Shown: positions 37,788 to 47,054, numbered from the stretch's first letter. The stretch: 64,000 bases of DNA from Wenjunlia tyrosinilytica (GCF_014646055.1 NZ_BMMS01000001.1:271892-335891); one strand, 5' to 3'. Numbers and translations are program-made. The notes: generated by a model not told the origin, from the letters alone.

Positions 37788-38729
37788 ATGCGAGAGCAAG
37801 CCCCGCGCCGCCGGGGCGCCTGCGTGGCCGCTGCGGCGGTCGCCGCGCTGCTCGCCGGCTGTGGTTCGGCCGACCATCCCTCGACCCGCTCCGCCTCGGC
37901 CTCACCCGCTCGCACAGCGGCCTCGCACCACCCTCCGCCGGTGTGGAAGAAGATGCCCCGAACGGTGGCCGCGGTCGGTGACTCCATCACCCGTGGGTTC
38001 GACGCGTGTTCAGTGCTCGCCGACTGCCCCGAGGTCTCCTGGGTCACGGGCACGGACGACCGGGTCGGCAGCCTGGCGTCCCGGCTGCGGCCGAAGAGTT
38101 CACGCGGCGGCCACCGCGCCGGGTCCGGCAAGGAGGCGGGGCAGACCGTCAGGAACAGCTGGAACCTGGCCAGGAGCGGCGCCAGGATGTCCGACCTGCC
38201 CCGCCAGATCGACGAAGCGGTGGAGAAGCGGCCGGACATGGTGGCGGTCCTGATGGGCGCCAACGACGCCTGCCGCAGCAGCACCGGGGCCATGACGCCG
38301 ACCGCGGAGTTCCGCCAGGACTTCGAGGACTCGCTCTCCACGCTCCACAAGGAACTCCCCGACACCCGCGTCCTCGTGGCCAGTGTCCCCGATCTGGAGC
38401 ACCTGTGGCAGGTCGGACGGCAGAACCCCCTGGCCAAGCAGGTGTGGCGCCTCGGCATCTGCCCCTCGATGCTGAGCCGCCCCGACTCGACCGCGGTGAA
38501 CGACCAGGAGCGCCGGGCGTCGGTCGGCGAGCGTGTCGACGAGTACAACGAGGTGCTCAGGCGCTCCTGCGCCAAGTACCCGTCCTGCACCTTCGACGGC
38601 GGGGCGGTGCACGCGCTGCGGTTCTCGATCGGCGATCTGAGCCCGTGGGACTGGTTCCATCCGAGCGTGCGGGGACAGGCGACGCTGGCGCGTGTCCTGT
38701 ACGAGGTGGCGTTCAAGGAGCACGCGTAG
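37788..38729 (+). CDS. SGNH/GDSL-family lipoprotein hydrolase
   Basis: 313 aa from the ATG at 37788 with GAGGGGAG upstream. The N-terminus is a lipoprotein signal: RRRGAC, a hydrophobic AAAAVAALLAGC core ending in the lipobox LAGC, with lipidation expected at that Cys. The SGNH blocks are present: AAVGDSITRGFDA (block I serine), a central Gly/Asn block in LMGANDACR, and the DWFHPS block V with Asp and His. It is probably an extracellular membrane-attached esterase or lipase. The substrate is unknown. Confidence 0.9.
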   Translation: MREQAPRRRGACVAAAAVAALLAGCGSADHPSTRSASASPARTAASHHPPPVWKKMPRTVAAVGDSITRGFDACSVLADCPEVSWVTGTDDRVGSLASRLRPKSSRGGHRAGSGKEAGQTVRNSWNLARSGARMSDLPRQIDEAVEKRPDMVAVLMGANDACRSSTGAMTPTAEFRQDFEDSLSTLHKELPDTRVLVASVPDLEHLWQVGRQNPLAKQVWRLGICPSMLSRPDSTAVNDQERRASVGERVDEYNEVLRRSCAKYPSCTFDGGAVHALRFSIGDLSPWDWFHPSVRGQATLARVLYEVAFKEHA

Positions 38730-38755
38730 ACGCGGGGGCCGCGGTGAAACGCGGA

Positions 38756-38789
38756 GCGCCCCCGGCCCGCGTCCGCGGTCCGGGGGCGC
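38756..38789. terminator. Terminator between convergent genes
   Basis: GCGCCCCCGG (38756-38765) pairs with CCGGGGGCGC (38780-38789); the 14-nt loop itself contains a CCGC/GCGG mini-stem. It lies between the SGNH lipoprotein and the convergent oxidoreductase, so it can serve both. Confidence 0.75.
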
Positions 38790-38835
38790 CTGGCTGTGCG
38801 GCGTCGTGCGATGCCCCGATCAGGGGTCCGGACGC

Positions 38836-39855
38836 CTACTCGGGGATCTTGACGATCATCTTGCCGATGTTCTCGCCGCGCAGCATGCCGAGGAACGCGT
38901 CCACCGCGTTCTCGATGCCCTCGACGACCGTCTCGCGGTAGCGCAGCTTCCCCTCGCGGATCCAGCCGCCGACCTCTTCCACGAACTGGCCCTGCAGGTG
39001 GGCGTGGTCACGCACCAGCACGCCCTGCAGGCGCAGGCGCTTGCCGATCAGCTGCGTCAGATTGCGCGGGCCGGGCGGCGGCTCGGTCTCGTTGTACTGG
39101 GCGATGGCCCCGCACACCGCGGCGCGGCCGTGCACCCTGAACGCGTCGATGGCCGCCTCGAGATGGTCGCCGCCGACGTTGTCGAAGTAGACGTCGATGC
39201 CGTCGGGAGCCGCCTTCGCCAGTTGCTCGCCGACGGGGCCGTCCTTGTAGTTGAAGGCGGCGTCGAAGCCGTACTCCTCCTCGAGCACCCGCACCTTCTC
39301 GGCGGAGCCGGCGCTGCCGATGACGCGCGAGGCGCCCTTGAGCCTGGCGATCTGGCCGACCTGGCTGCCCACCGCGCCGGCGGCGCCGGAGACGAAGACG
39401 ATGTCGCCCTCCTTGAGCTGGGCAACCTCCAGCAGGCCCGCGTACGCCGTCAGGCCCGGCATGCCCAGGACGCCGAGGTAGGCGCTGAGCGGAGCCACGT
39501 CCGGGTCGACCTCGACCGCGTGCTTGGCCTCCACGAGGGCGTACTCGCGCCAGCCGAGGCCGTGCAGGACATGGTCACCGGGCTCGAATCCCTCGGCCTT
39601 GGAGGCGACGACGCGGCCGACCGCTCCGCCCTCCATGGGGGCGTCGAGCCGGTACGGCGGGACGTAGGACTTCACGTCGTTCATCCGGCCGCGCATATAG
39701 GGGTCGACCGACATGTAGAGGTTGCGCACCAGGATCTGCCCGGGCTCGGGTTCGGCGGTGGGAGCCTCCCGGACGGCGAAGTCCTCATGGGTGGGCCACC
39801 CGTGCGGGCGGGAGAGCAGATGGACTTCGCGGCCGGTGGTGGGCAGTTGGGACAT
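38836..39855 (-). CDS. NADP-dependent medium-chain oxidoreductase (curcumin/alkenal reductase type)
   Basis: 339 aa from the ATG at 39855 with GAGGAG upstream; upstream extension of the frame is shadow. It is zinc-independent MDR superfamily: NLYMSVDPYMRGRMND at the N-terminus, LGMPGLTAYAGLLEVAQLKEGD, and the nucleotide-binding VFVSGAAGAVGSQVGQIARLKGA near residue 150. DVYFDNVGGDHLEAA and NLTQLIGKRLRLQGVLVRD are marks of the YncB/CurA 2-alkenal reductase group. It probably reduces alpha,beta-unsaturated carbonyl compounds. Confidence 0.92.
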   Translation of the reverse strand: MSQLPTTGREVHLLSRPHGWPTHEDFAVREAPTAEPEPGQILVRNLYMSVDPYMRGRMNDVKSYVPPYRLDAPMEGGAVGRVVASKAEGFEPGDHVLHGLGWREYALVEAKHAVEVDPDVAPLSAYLGVLGMPGLTAYAGLLEVAQLKEGDIVFVSGAAGAVGSQVGQIARLKGASRVIGSAGSAEKVRVLEEEYGFDAAFNYKDGPVGEQLAKAAPDGIDVYFDNVGGDHLEAAIDAFRVHGRAAVCGAIAQYNETEPPPGPRNLTQLIGKRLRLQGVLVRDHAHLQGQFVEEVGGWIREGKLRYRETVVEGIENAVDAFLGMLRGENIGKMIVKIPE

Positions 39856-40053
39856 GGGGGTCGGTCTCTCCTCGGGGCGTGGGCGTGCGGGGGAAAGCTT
39901 CAATACCTCAACCAACGATGCACCTACATAATTGAGATTGTCAAGTAAACCTCCTCCGGCGCGCCGCCGGAGGGTCGTCACCACCCCCGCCCTCGGGCCG
40001 CCTCCACCGCCTTCCGGATGGACTCGCTCAGGGCCTGGGCCCATCGGCTGGAA

Positions 40054-40073
40054 TAGACGAGACGTTGCGTCTA
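40054..40073. promoter_or_regulatory. Possible TetR operator upstream of the MFS gene
   Basis: TAGACG (40054-40059) and CGTCTA (40068-40073) form an inverted repeat with 8 bp between, about 34 bp upstream of the MFS start codon. A TetR-family regulator is encoded as the second gene of the same operon, so autoregulation through this site is plausible. The arms are short. Confidence 0.4.
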
Positions 40074-40106
40074 GTATTTCTCGGGCAGCCGACCGAGGAG
40101 AGACCC

Positions 40107-41306
40107 GTGGACCACGCCCCATCCGATCCGCCGCCGCGCGGCACGAGGTCCGCCGCCGCGGCCGCCGCGTTCGCGCTGTGGTCGACCATGACGGGCACCA
40201 CCATCCCGACGCCGCTCTACCCGCTCTACGAGCGCGCGTTCGACTTCTCCTCCCTTACGGTCACCGTCGTCTTCGCCGTCTACGCCATCGGCGTGGTGGT
40301 CGGCCTGCTCGCCTTCGGCCGCCTGTCCGATCAGATCGGGCGGCGGCCGGTCATGGCCATCGCCGCCCTGCTGTCGGCCTTCGCTGCGGGTGTCTTCCTG
40401 GCCGCGCAGGATGTGACGGTGATGCTGGTCGGGCGGGTGTTCTCCGGCTTCGCCGCCGCCCTGATCACCGGCTCGGCCACGGCGGCGATCACCGAGCTGA
40501 TGCCCTCCGGCGGCCGGGTCGGGCCCGCCACCGTGGCGCTGTTCGCCAATATGGGCGGCCTCGCGTCCGGGACCCTGCTCGCCGGAATCCTGGCCGACGC
40601 CGCCCCCTGGCCGCTGCGCACACCGTGGGTGGTCAGCCTCGCCCTGTCCCTGATCGCGCTGGCCTGGGTGCTGGCCGGACGGGAGAGCGCCGAATTCCGG
40701 TCAGGATTCGAACTGAGGTGGCAGAGACTGAGGATTCCCCAGGAGATCCGAGGCGCCTTCCTGCGGTCCGCCATGGCCGCCGGAGCCGGCTTCGCCGTCC
40801 TCGGGGTGCTCACCTCCGTGACCGGGCTCTTCCTGGGCACCGTCCTGCACTCGACCAGTCACACCCTCACCGGCGCCGTCGTCTTCACCGCGTTCCTCTG
40901 CACGGCTCTGGGCCAGTTGCTGGTGCGGCTTTTCAGACCCTCCACGGCACTGACCGTCGCCTGCGCCGGGCTGATCGCCGCGGCGGCTCTCATCGCCACC
41001 GCCATGGCCGTCGAATCACTGGCACCGCTGTTCGCGGGCGCCGCCGTCGTCGGTCTGGCCACCGGTATGGCGGTCGGCCACGGCGTCAGCACCATCGCCA
41101 CCCGGGTCGCCGCCGAGCGGCGCGGGGAGGCCTTCTCGACGTTCTTCGCGATCCTCTACACGATGCTGGCGCTGCCGGCCGTCGGAGTCGGCGTGCTCAT
41201 CGAGCTGACCAGTCTGCGCCCGGCGGGCGGGATCTTCAGCGGGCTGGTGGCGCTGCTCGCCCTCGCGGTGCTGGTCAGCCTCGGCCGACGGAAGAGGGCG
41301 CGGTGA
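40107..41306 (+). CDS. MFS transporter
   Basis: 399 aa from the GTG at 40107, with GAGGAG 7 nt upstream. About twelve hydrophobic helices. The loop between helices 2 and 3 carries the MFS motif GRLSDQIGRRPV. The N-terminal helix (SAAAAAAFALWSTMTGTTIPTPLYPLYE) resembles drug-efflux members. It is cotranscribed with the TetR regulator (45 bp) and DUF2797, and probably exports a compound that the regulator senses. Confidence 0.9.
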   Translation: MDHAPSDPPPRGTRSAAAAAAFALWSTMTGTTIPTPLYPLYERAFDFSSLTVTVVFAVYAIGVVVGLLAFGRLSDQIGRRPVMAIAALLSAFAAGVFLAAQDVTVMLVGRVFSGFAAALITGSATAAITELMPSGGRVGPATVALFANMGGLASGTLLAGILADAAPWPLRTPWVVSLALSLIALAWVLAGRESAEFRSGFELRWQRLRIPQEIRGAFLRSAMAAGAGFAVLGVLTSVTGLFLGTVLHSTSHTLTGAVVFTAFLCTALGQLLVRLFRPSTALTVACAGLIAAAALIATAMAVESLAPLFAGAAVVGLATGMAVGHGVSTIATRVAAERRGEAFSTFFAILYTMLALPAVGVGVLIELTSLRPAGGIFSGLVALLALAVLVSLGRRKRAR

Positions 41307-41351
41307 TCCGGTATGCCAAAATCGGCTCCGTCCCCGACCCCCGAAAGGCGA

Positions 41352-42023
41352 ATGGCCATCAGCGCAGCACGCAACGGTGAAGGCGAACGCGACGCCCCCC
41401 GCACGCCCCCGCCGGTGGTGAGCCGGACCGGTCCTCGGCGCAGTGAGAGCGCCCGCCTCGCGGTGCTCCGCGCGGCGGACGATCTGCTGGTGGAGCGGGG
41501 ATTCGACGGTGTGACCGTCGAGGGGATCGCGGCCCGCGCCGGGGTGTCCAAGCAGACGATCTACCGCTGGTGGAAGTCCAAGGTCGACATCCTCCTGGAC
41601 ACCATCGCGGACGACGCTCCCGAGGCCCTGGCATGGGAAGGGGGCCGCGGCACCCCGGAGGAGGAGCTGAAGGCCCAACTGCGCCGCGTCGCCGACTTCC
41701 TGGCGAGTCCCCCGGGGCAGGTGCTCCAGGCGCTGCTCGGCCATGCCCAGCTCGACGAACGGACGGCGCGGAGGCTGCGCGAGGGGTTTGTGCGCGAGCA
41801 GAGGGAGCGGGATCTTGCGGGGCTGCGGGCGGTGCTGGCCCGGCACGCAGGCGCGGAGCTGGACAGGGAGACGGGCAGCGAGGTGGAAGCGGCCACGGCG
41901 GAACGGCTCCTCGATGCGCTCCTCGGCCCGCTCTACCACCAGGTGCTCGTCCAGGGGCAGGTCCCGGGGCCGGAGTTCACGGACGCCGTCGCCGAATGGG
42001 TTCTGGAGCTCGCGAGCCGATGA
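41352..42023 (+). CDS. TetR/AcrR-family transcriptional regulator
   Basis: 223 aa from the ATG at 41352, with AAAGG just upstream; the frame runs in from an earlier ATG at 41313 that has no binding site. The HTH is GFDGVTVEGIAARAGVSKQTIYRWWKSK near residues 55-85; the C-terminal helical domain is of the TetR_C type. Second gene of the MFS operon; it most likely represses the transporter until ligand binds. Its stop overlaps the DUF2797 start as ATGA. Confidence 0.92.
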   Translation: MAISAARNGEGERDAPRTPPPVVSRTGPRRSESARLAVLRAADDLLVERGFDGVTVEGIAARAGVSKQTIYRWWKSKVDILLDTIADDAPEALAWEGGRGTPEEELKAQLRRVADFLASPPGQVLQALLGHAQLDERTARRLREGFVREQRERDLAGLRAVLARHAGAELDRETGSEVEAATAERLLDALLGPLYHQVLVQGQVPGPEFTDAVAEWVLELASR

Positions 42024-42916
42024 GCGACTGGCGGTGCACCGGACTGGGCTGGAACGAGGACGAGGCGGCCCTGACGTGGCACTCCCCTCGTCATGGCGAC
42101 CGCCACAGCCCCCTGTCCCGGGGCAGGCGTCTGGCGTTCGCCGCCATCGGGGAGAGGACCTGTGTGGGGGTGTGGCGGGCGGGCCGCCACACGGCCTGCC
42201 CCACGGGAGCGGCGATCACCCCGTCCACGATGAGCGACCAGTGCGCCGACTGCGCCCGCCTGGACCGTTCGTTCTCCATCGCCGCGGACACACACGCCGA
42301 TGACCCTCGGACCTTCGTGGTCTATCTCGCCTACTTCGGCCCCGAGTTGCTGAAAGTGGGGATCACCGCGGAGCAGCGCGGACGGGCCAGGCTGCTGGAG
42401 CAGGGCGCGATCACGTTCACCCGGCTCGGCAGGGGCCCGCTGATGGCCGCTCGCCGGACCGAGGCCGTGCTCGGTTCGGTGCTCGGCGTCAAGGACCGTA
42501 TCCCCTCGGCGGACAAGCGCGTCGCGCTCGCGTCCCTTCCCTCGCCCGAGGAACGGGCGGACAGGCTCGCCGGTCTGCACCGGCGGGCGGTGGAACTGCC
42601 CGACTGGCCCGAGGCCGTTGAGCCCTCGCCCTTCCAACCGGTCGACCATGCGGCGGACTTCGGAGTCGAGACCTTCCGCCCCGCCGAGTCGGTCGTCACG
42701 GCGCTGGCGCCCGAGGCCGTCGTCAGGGGCGAGGTGGCGGCCGTGGTGGGGCACGACCTCTACCTCGCCTCGCCGGGCGGGAGGACGCTTCTCGACGCCA
42801 GGCTGCTGTCGGGGTGGAGCCTCACGGTGGTCCCCGGGCAGCCGGAGACCACGGCCCCCTCGAAACCGTTCGCCCCTCCCGGGCAGGGGCCGCAGACGCA
42901 GACGGGGCTGTTCTGA
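42020..42916 (+). CDS. DUF2797 family protein
   Basis: 298 aa, coupled to tetR by an ATGA overlap. The cysteine/histidine set TCVGVWRAGRHTACP and CADCARLDR (residues about 42-80) suggests a zinc site. The GIY-YIG-like segment YLAYFGPELLKVGITAEQRGRARLLEQGA follows, and DUF2797 proteins are linked to the GIY-YIG nuclease fold by that region. The C-terminus is proline- and glutamine-rich. Function is unknown; the tie to an exporter operon may be incidental. Confidence 0.85.
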   Translation: MSDWRCTGLGWNEDEAALTWHSPRHGDRHSPLSRGRRLAFAAIGERTCVGVWRAGRHTACPTGAAITPSTMSDQCADCARLDRSFSIAADTHADDPRTFVVYLAYFGPELLKVGITAEQRGRARLLEQGAITFTRLGRGPLMAARRTEAVLGSVLGVKDRIPSADKRVALASLPSPEERADRLAGLHRRAVELPDWPEAVEPSPFQPVDHAADFGVETFRPAESVVTALAPEAVVRGEVAAVVGHDLYLASPGGRTLLDARLLSGWSLTVVPGQPETTAPSKPFAPPGQGPQTQTGLF

Positions 42917-42943
42917 CGACGCTCCGACCAGGACTCTCGGCCT

Positions 42944-44794
42944 CTACGGCTTCGCGGCGGCGGCCTCCGTCACGGACAGGGCGGCGGCCATGACGGTGAG
43001 CTGGGGGTTCACCTCGGGGCAGCTGGGCAGCAGCGATCCGTCGGCGACCAGCACCCCCCGAACGCCACGCAGCCATCCCTCCTCGTCGGCGGGGGCGGTC
43101 CGCGGGTCGGCGCCCATGGCGACGGTGCCGGTGGGGTGGAACGCCGACAGATGGAGTTGACGAGCCGTCACACCGACCAGTGCCGCGTCCAGTTCGGCGG
43201 TGGAACGGATCCGGGGTGTGGCCGGCAGCCCGGTCAGGACCTCCTGCGCCCCCGCGGCGAGGAGCAGTTCGCCCATCGCACGGATCGACCGGAGGAGCCG
43301 TCCGGCGTCACGGGGGTCGAGGTCGTATCGCAGCAGAGTGCGTGTGCTGCCCAGCACACGGCCGCCGGGCCGGTCGGCGATCATCGCGCCGAGGGTGGCC
43401 AGACGCGCGGAGTCGTCGAGCTCGTCCCGCAGTTCGCGGCCCGCTCCGGGCAGGACGAACGAGCCCATGCCGGGCGGTGGCGCGGTCGCCTCGATCAGGA
43501 TGCCGTCGTGGTGGAGCTCCTCGACGCCGACGCTCTGGAGCACGCCCCGCCAAGGAGTGATCGGATCGGGGAAGCGCCCGGCGACGCTGATGGCGGGGTG
43601 GATGGCGAGGTTGCGGCCGAGCCGGGGATGGCGTCCGAGCCCGGAACGCCGCAGGAGGGGCGGGGACTCCAGCGCTCCCGCCGCCACGACGACGAGCGGG
43701 CCGAGGATCTCGAAGGAGGTGCCGTCGGGGCGCACCGCGGCCACACCCGAGGCACACGGGCCGCCCGGCCGGTCGGGATCGACGAGGACACGCCGCACCC
43801 GGGCGCTGGTGACGATCCTGGCGCCCGCCGCGCAGGCGTCGGGCAGCACCGACAGCTGCACGCTCTGCTTGGCGCCGGTCGGACATCCGGCGACGCACTG
43901 GCAGGAGCCCTTGCAGCCGGGGGCGTTGCGGCGCAGCGGTCCTGCCCGCCAGCCGAGCCGGTCCGCGCCCCGCAGGGCGAGCAGGCCATTGGAGCCGAGG
44001 ACGTCGAGGGGCTGGGTGGCGACCCGCAGGGCCCGTTCGACCTCGTCCAGCCGGGCACCGAAGCCGGCCGCGTCGGCCAGGGCGAGGCCGAACTCCTCGC
44101 GCCAGCGCGTCAGGACATGTTCCGGAGTGCGGTAGCACGTACCGGAGTTGACCAGGGTGGTGCCCCCGACGGCTCGGCCGGTGGGGATGACGACGGGCGG
44201 ATCGCCGAGCGCGACGGCCGCTCCTCCGTCGCGGTACAGCTCGGTGAAACGGTCGAGCGGCGCCTTGCGGCCGAACTCGGCCGTGGTGTGCCTGCGTCCC
44301 TCTTCCAGGACGACGACGCGCAGGCCTGCCCGGGCGAGGGTGCGGGCCGCGATGGCGCCGCCCGCGCCCGAGCCGATCACGACGGCGTCCGCCGTCGAGC
44401 GGTCCGGCCAGTGCGCGGAGGGCACGCAGTCGAGTTCGGGGTCGTCCGCGGGGGTGATCGCGGGCGGCCGGGCCTCGTTCAGCATCCTTTCCGTGCCCGC
44501 CGCCAGCAGCACCGGCACCTTCACGGTGTCGAGCAGTCGGCTCAGCGCCGGCCGGGCACGCACGCTCGCGAGGACGTCCTCACGTTCCGCGGGGGTGAGG
44601 GCGTGCAGGCGGCGGCCGGTGCGTGCCGCGGCGTAGGCGTCGGCGGTGGCCGCGGCTCCCCGGACCGCGGCGCGGGCCGCCGGGGGCATGGCCGCGAGCA
44701 CGGAATCGAGGCGCCGTGGAACGGCAGCCGGCCAGACGGCGCTGCCGTCGTTGGCGAGAAGGGCGGCAACGAGGCCGTCGAGGGCGCGGCTCAT
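42944..44794 (-). CDS. GMC-family FAD oxidoreductase
   Basis: 616 aa from the ATG at 44794, which overlaps the stop codon of the upstream gene as ATGA. The dinucleotide fold VIGSGAGGAIAARTLARAG lies near residue 140. A Cys-rich segment CKGSCQCVAGCPTGAKQS near 320 is shared by alcohol/steroid oxidases of this branch. HPTGTVAMG and VNPQLTVMA hold the active-site His and closing FAD contacts. A helical N-terminal domain of about 120 residues is extra. It oxidises an alcohol or sterol; the FadR-type regulator in the operon suggests long-chain or lipid substrates. Confidence 0.9.
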   Translation of the reverse strand: MSRALDGLVAALLANDGSAVWPAAVPRRLDSVLAAMPPAARAAVRGAAATADAYAAARTGRRLHALTPAEREDVLASVRARPALSRLLDTVKVPVLLAAGTERMLNEARPPAITPADDPELDCVPSAHWPDRSTADAVVIGSGAGGAIAARTLARAGLRVVVLEEGRRHTTAEFGRKAPLDRFTELYRDGGAAVALGDPPVVIPTGRAVGGTTLVNSGTCYRTPEHVLTRWREEFGLALADAAGFGARLDEVERALRVATQPLDVLGSNGLLALRGADRLGWRAGPLRRNAPGCKGSCQCVAGCPTGAKQSVQLSVLPDACAAGARIVTSARVRRVLVDPDRPGGPCASGVAAVRPDGTSFEILGPLVVVAAGALESPPLLRRSGLGRHPRLGRNLAIHPAISVAGRFPDPITPWRGVLQSVGVEELHHDGILIEATAPPPGMGSFVLPGAGRELRDELDDSARLATLGAMIADRPGGRVLGSTRTLLRYDLDPRDAGRLLRSIRAMGELLLAAGAQEVLTGLPATPRIRSTAELDAALVGVTARQLHLSAFHPTGTVAMGADPRTAPADEEGWLRGVRGVLVADGSLLPSCPEVNPQLTVMAAALSVTEAAAAKP

Positions 44795-46332
44795 CGCTCC
44801 CCCACCTCCGCGTGCGCGGTGCCGTCCAGCGCCCACTGGGCCTCGGAGCGCCAGTGCCCCCACCAGCGCTCCAGAACGATCCGGGCATCGGCGGTCTCGC
44901 TGTTGCGGCACACCGCGGGGCTGCCGTCGGGGTCGGCGTAGTCCAGGGCGAGGGTGCGCTCGGGGGGCTGGGTGACCTCGATCCGGATACGGCGCAGACC
45001 GGCTCGGCCGGTGACGGTCCAGGAGGGCAGCCCGAGTCGGGCCCGGAACCGGCCGAGCCCCGCCCGGCCGACGGCGCTGCGCAGGGCTCCTCGCGGCCAG
45101 GTGCGGCCGTCCTTGCGCAGCCGCAGGAAGACCAGGGGTGGAAGGCCGCGCAGCCCGGGGCGCGTGGAGACGGCGGCCACGACCTCCAGCACGTCTCCGC
45201 CTCCGAGGTCGGCGTGGAGCCAGCCCCAGCGGCGGGCGTTGCCATGGCCGTAGACGCGGGCGGTGGCTCCGACGGCCCCGTCCAGGCGCAGCTCCCCACC
45301 GCTGTGGACGACCGTTCCGGTGAAGGCGGAGCGCGGTGACGGGACGATCTGCGCGGCGGGCAGTACGGGCCGCCGCCAGGACCAGCGGGGGAAGGTGAAC
45401 AGCGGCTCCGAGCAGGGCTGTTCGGCGAGGTCCCAGCGGAACGGTCCCGCGCTTCCGCGCAGCCGCCCCGGTCCGGCCTCCACCTCGCAGGCGGCGAACC
45501 CGGTCCCGTTCGGCCTCCAGGGCTCGGGCCCGAACCGGGCGTGTTCGACGGGGCCTTCGGCAGGGAAGAGGGCGACCCAGCCGTGGGCGAAGGCGGGTTG
45601 GCCGTCGGTGGGCGCGGTGAGTTCATGGTGCAGCCAGAGGCCGGTGCCGGTGACCGGGTCGGTCGCCGTGGTGTACCAGACCTCGGTGCGGCCGGGAGTG
45701 CCGTCCCAGCGGGGCGCCAGGTGCTCATCGGCGTCGTCGCGGCGGGGGAAGCGGAAGCCGGTGAGGAAGGGGACGAGACCGGTCGCGAGCGGGAAGCGCA
45801 GGATGCCTTCACCGGCGTTCCGGCCGTCATCCGCGCCGGAGGGGGTCTGCGCGGGCTCGCCGGACTCGTGCACCTCCTTCATCTCGTTCGCCTCGTTCAC
45901 CTCGCCCAGCTCCTTCGCCTCCTTCACCTCGTTCGCCTCCTTGGCCTCCTTCACCTCTTTCACCTCGTTCACCTCCTTCACCTCGTTGAGCGAGAACGGC
46001 AGTACGGTCATGGACTTCAGCGGCCTGCGCGGTGAGACGGACTTCCAGCCGTCGAGGCGGTAGCGCCGACCGTCCGCCGTGAAGTCCAGCCGGTATCGGA
46101 TCCGCCGCCGGGCCATCGGGGAGATCTCCAACTCCCCCTCGGCATCCGCGTCGTCGGCCCATCCGGTGACCCGCACCCGGCCGGTGAGCCTCGCCTGAGT
46201 CGTGCGGTGCGGCAGGAGCACCGCGTCGGCGCGGGCCGTGAGGTCCAGCCGCATCCGCCGGGGTTCGGCCTCCCCGGCCAGGCATACGGTGCCCAGCATG
46301 GTCTCGCTGAAGTCCGTTCCCCGGGCGCTCAC
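44791..46332 (-). CDS. Unrecognised GMC-oxidoreductase-associated protein with (K/N)E(V/A) repeats
   Basis: 513 aa, second gene of a GntR-this-GMC operon with ATGA overlaps at both ends. Residues 1-115 (LGTVCLAGEAEPRRMRLDLTARADAVLL through RYRLDFTADGRRYRLDGWKSVSPRR) resemble a beta-domain that is fused to cholesterol-oxidase-like GMC enzymes elsewhere. Residues 116-157 are 14 tandem tripeptides of the (K/N)-E-(V/A) type, a charged helical linker from a 9-bp DNA repeat. Residues 170-513 (FPRRDDADEHLAPRWDGTPG, FRWDLAEQP, HGNARRWGWLHADLGG) look like a lipocalin-like or carotenoid-hydratase-type beta barrel. I do not recognise a function; handling of lipophilic substrate is an inference from neighbours. 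Confidence 0.75.
   Translation of the reverse strand: MSARGTDFSETMLGTVCLAGEAEPRRMRLDLTARADAVLLPHRTTQARLTGRVRVTGWADDADAEGELEISPMARRRIRYRLDFTADGRRYRLDGWKSVSPRRPLKSMTVLPFSLNEVKEVNEVKEVKEAKEANEVKEAKELGEVNEANEMKEVHESGEPAQTPSGADDGRNAGEGILRFPLATGLVPFLTGFRFPRRDDADEHLAPRWDGTPGRTEVWYTTATDPVTGTGLWLHHELTAPTDGQPAFAHGWVALFPAEGPVEHARFGPEPWRPNGTGFAACEVEAGPGRLRGSAGPFRWDLAEQPCSEPLFTFPRWSWRRPVLPAAQIVPSPRSAFTGTVVHSGGELRLDGAVGATARVYGHGNARRWGWLHADLGGGDVLEVVAAVSTRPGLRGLPPLVFLRLRKDGRTWPRGALRSAVGRAGLGRFRARLGLPSWTVTGRAGLRRIRIEVTQPPERTLALDYADPDGSPAVCRNSETADARIVLERWWGHWRSEAQWALDGTAHAEVGER
45862..45987 (-). repeat. 14-copy in-frame 9-bp repeat in the GMC-associated gene
   Basis: 126 bp of degenerate AACGAGGTG / AAGGAGGCG-type nonamers encode 14 consecutive (K/N)E(V/A) triplets. 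As the unit is a multiple of three, copy number can change without breaking the frame, giving a linker of variable length. Confidence 0.85.
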
Positions 46333-47033
46333 TTGGCGTCCCCAGCGGTACGCAGCCCATCGAGCATGATCTCTTCCGTGGCGGACAGGTAGGCGTCCGC
46401 GGCGGACCGGGCAGCGGGAGCGTCGCCGACCTCCACGGCGTCGACCACCGGTTCCAACCGGGCGTGCGCGGCCTCAGCGTCCTGGAACGGCCCGGCAAGC
46501 TGCTTGCGAACGGGCAGGTAGGCGTTGAAGAGGGTGTTGGTCAGCAGGGCGTAGACCCGGTTGCCGGTGGCGCGGGCGAGCGCCCGGTGCACCTCGACGT
46601 CGGCGAGTTGGACCGCGTCGGCGCTGTCGGCCTCGCGTACGGCGTCCAACAGGGTGCGCAACTCGGCCCGTTGCCCGGCGGTGGCCCGCATTGCCGCCCG
46701 TTCGGCGATCAGCGCCCCGACGCTGCGCCTGACCTCGAAGATCTCCCCCAGCCAGTCGGGGCTGTGCCGCACCAGCATCGGCAGCAGATCGGCGCCCCCG
46801 AGCCGGGCGAAGTCCCTGACCCGGGTGCCCACGCCGTGCCGTGTCTCCAGCAGACCTGCCTGGACCAGACGCCCGAAGGCGTGCTTGAGCGTGGTCCGGG
46901 TGACGCCGTAGCCGTCGGCCAGCTCCCGCTCCGGTGGGAGGTAGCTGCCGGCGGCGTGCCGCCCGGCCAGGATCTCCTCACGCAGACGGCCCTCGAGCAC
47001 GTCGACGATCGTTTCCCTGGGCAGCGTCTCCAT
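46329..47033 (-). CDS. GntR-family regulator of the FadR (FCD) subgroup
   Basis: 234 aa from the ATG at 47033, with AAGGAG upstream. The winged HTH is YLPPERELADGYGVTRTTLKHAFGRLVQAGLLETRHGVGTRV. The helical FCD domain (residues about 90-225) has VEVHRALARATGNRV and NAYLPVRK with the usual Asp/His metal or ligand residues. It heads the operon with the unknown protein and GMC oxidoreductase (ATGA overlap), so it probably regulates them in response to a small acid or acyl compound. Confidence 0.9.
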   Translation of the reverse strand: METLPRETIVDVLEGRLREEILAGRHAAGSYLPPERELADGYGVTRTTLKHAFGRLVQAGLLETRHGVGTRVRDFARLGGADLLPMLVRHSPDWLGEIFEVRRSVGALIAERAAMRATAGQRAELRTLLDAVREADSADAVQLADVEVHRALARATGNRVYALLTNTLFNAYLPVRKQLAGPFQDAEAAHARLEPVVDAVEVGDAPAARSAADAYLSATEEIMLDGLRTAGDAK

Positions 47034-47054
47034 CGGAACTCCTTGACGAGTGGA

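Noticed and set aside
39900-39960. Operator-like CAATACCTCAA / TTGAGATTG pair upstream of the alkenal reductase
   Set aside because: The arms differ and the gap is long; the AT-rich patch is probably just the promoter.
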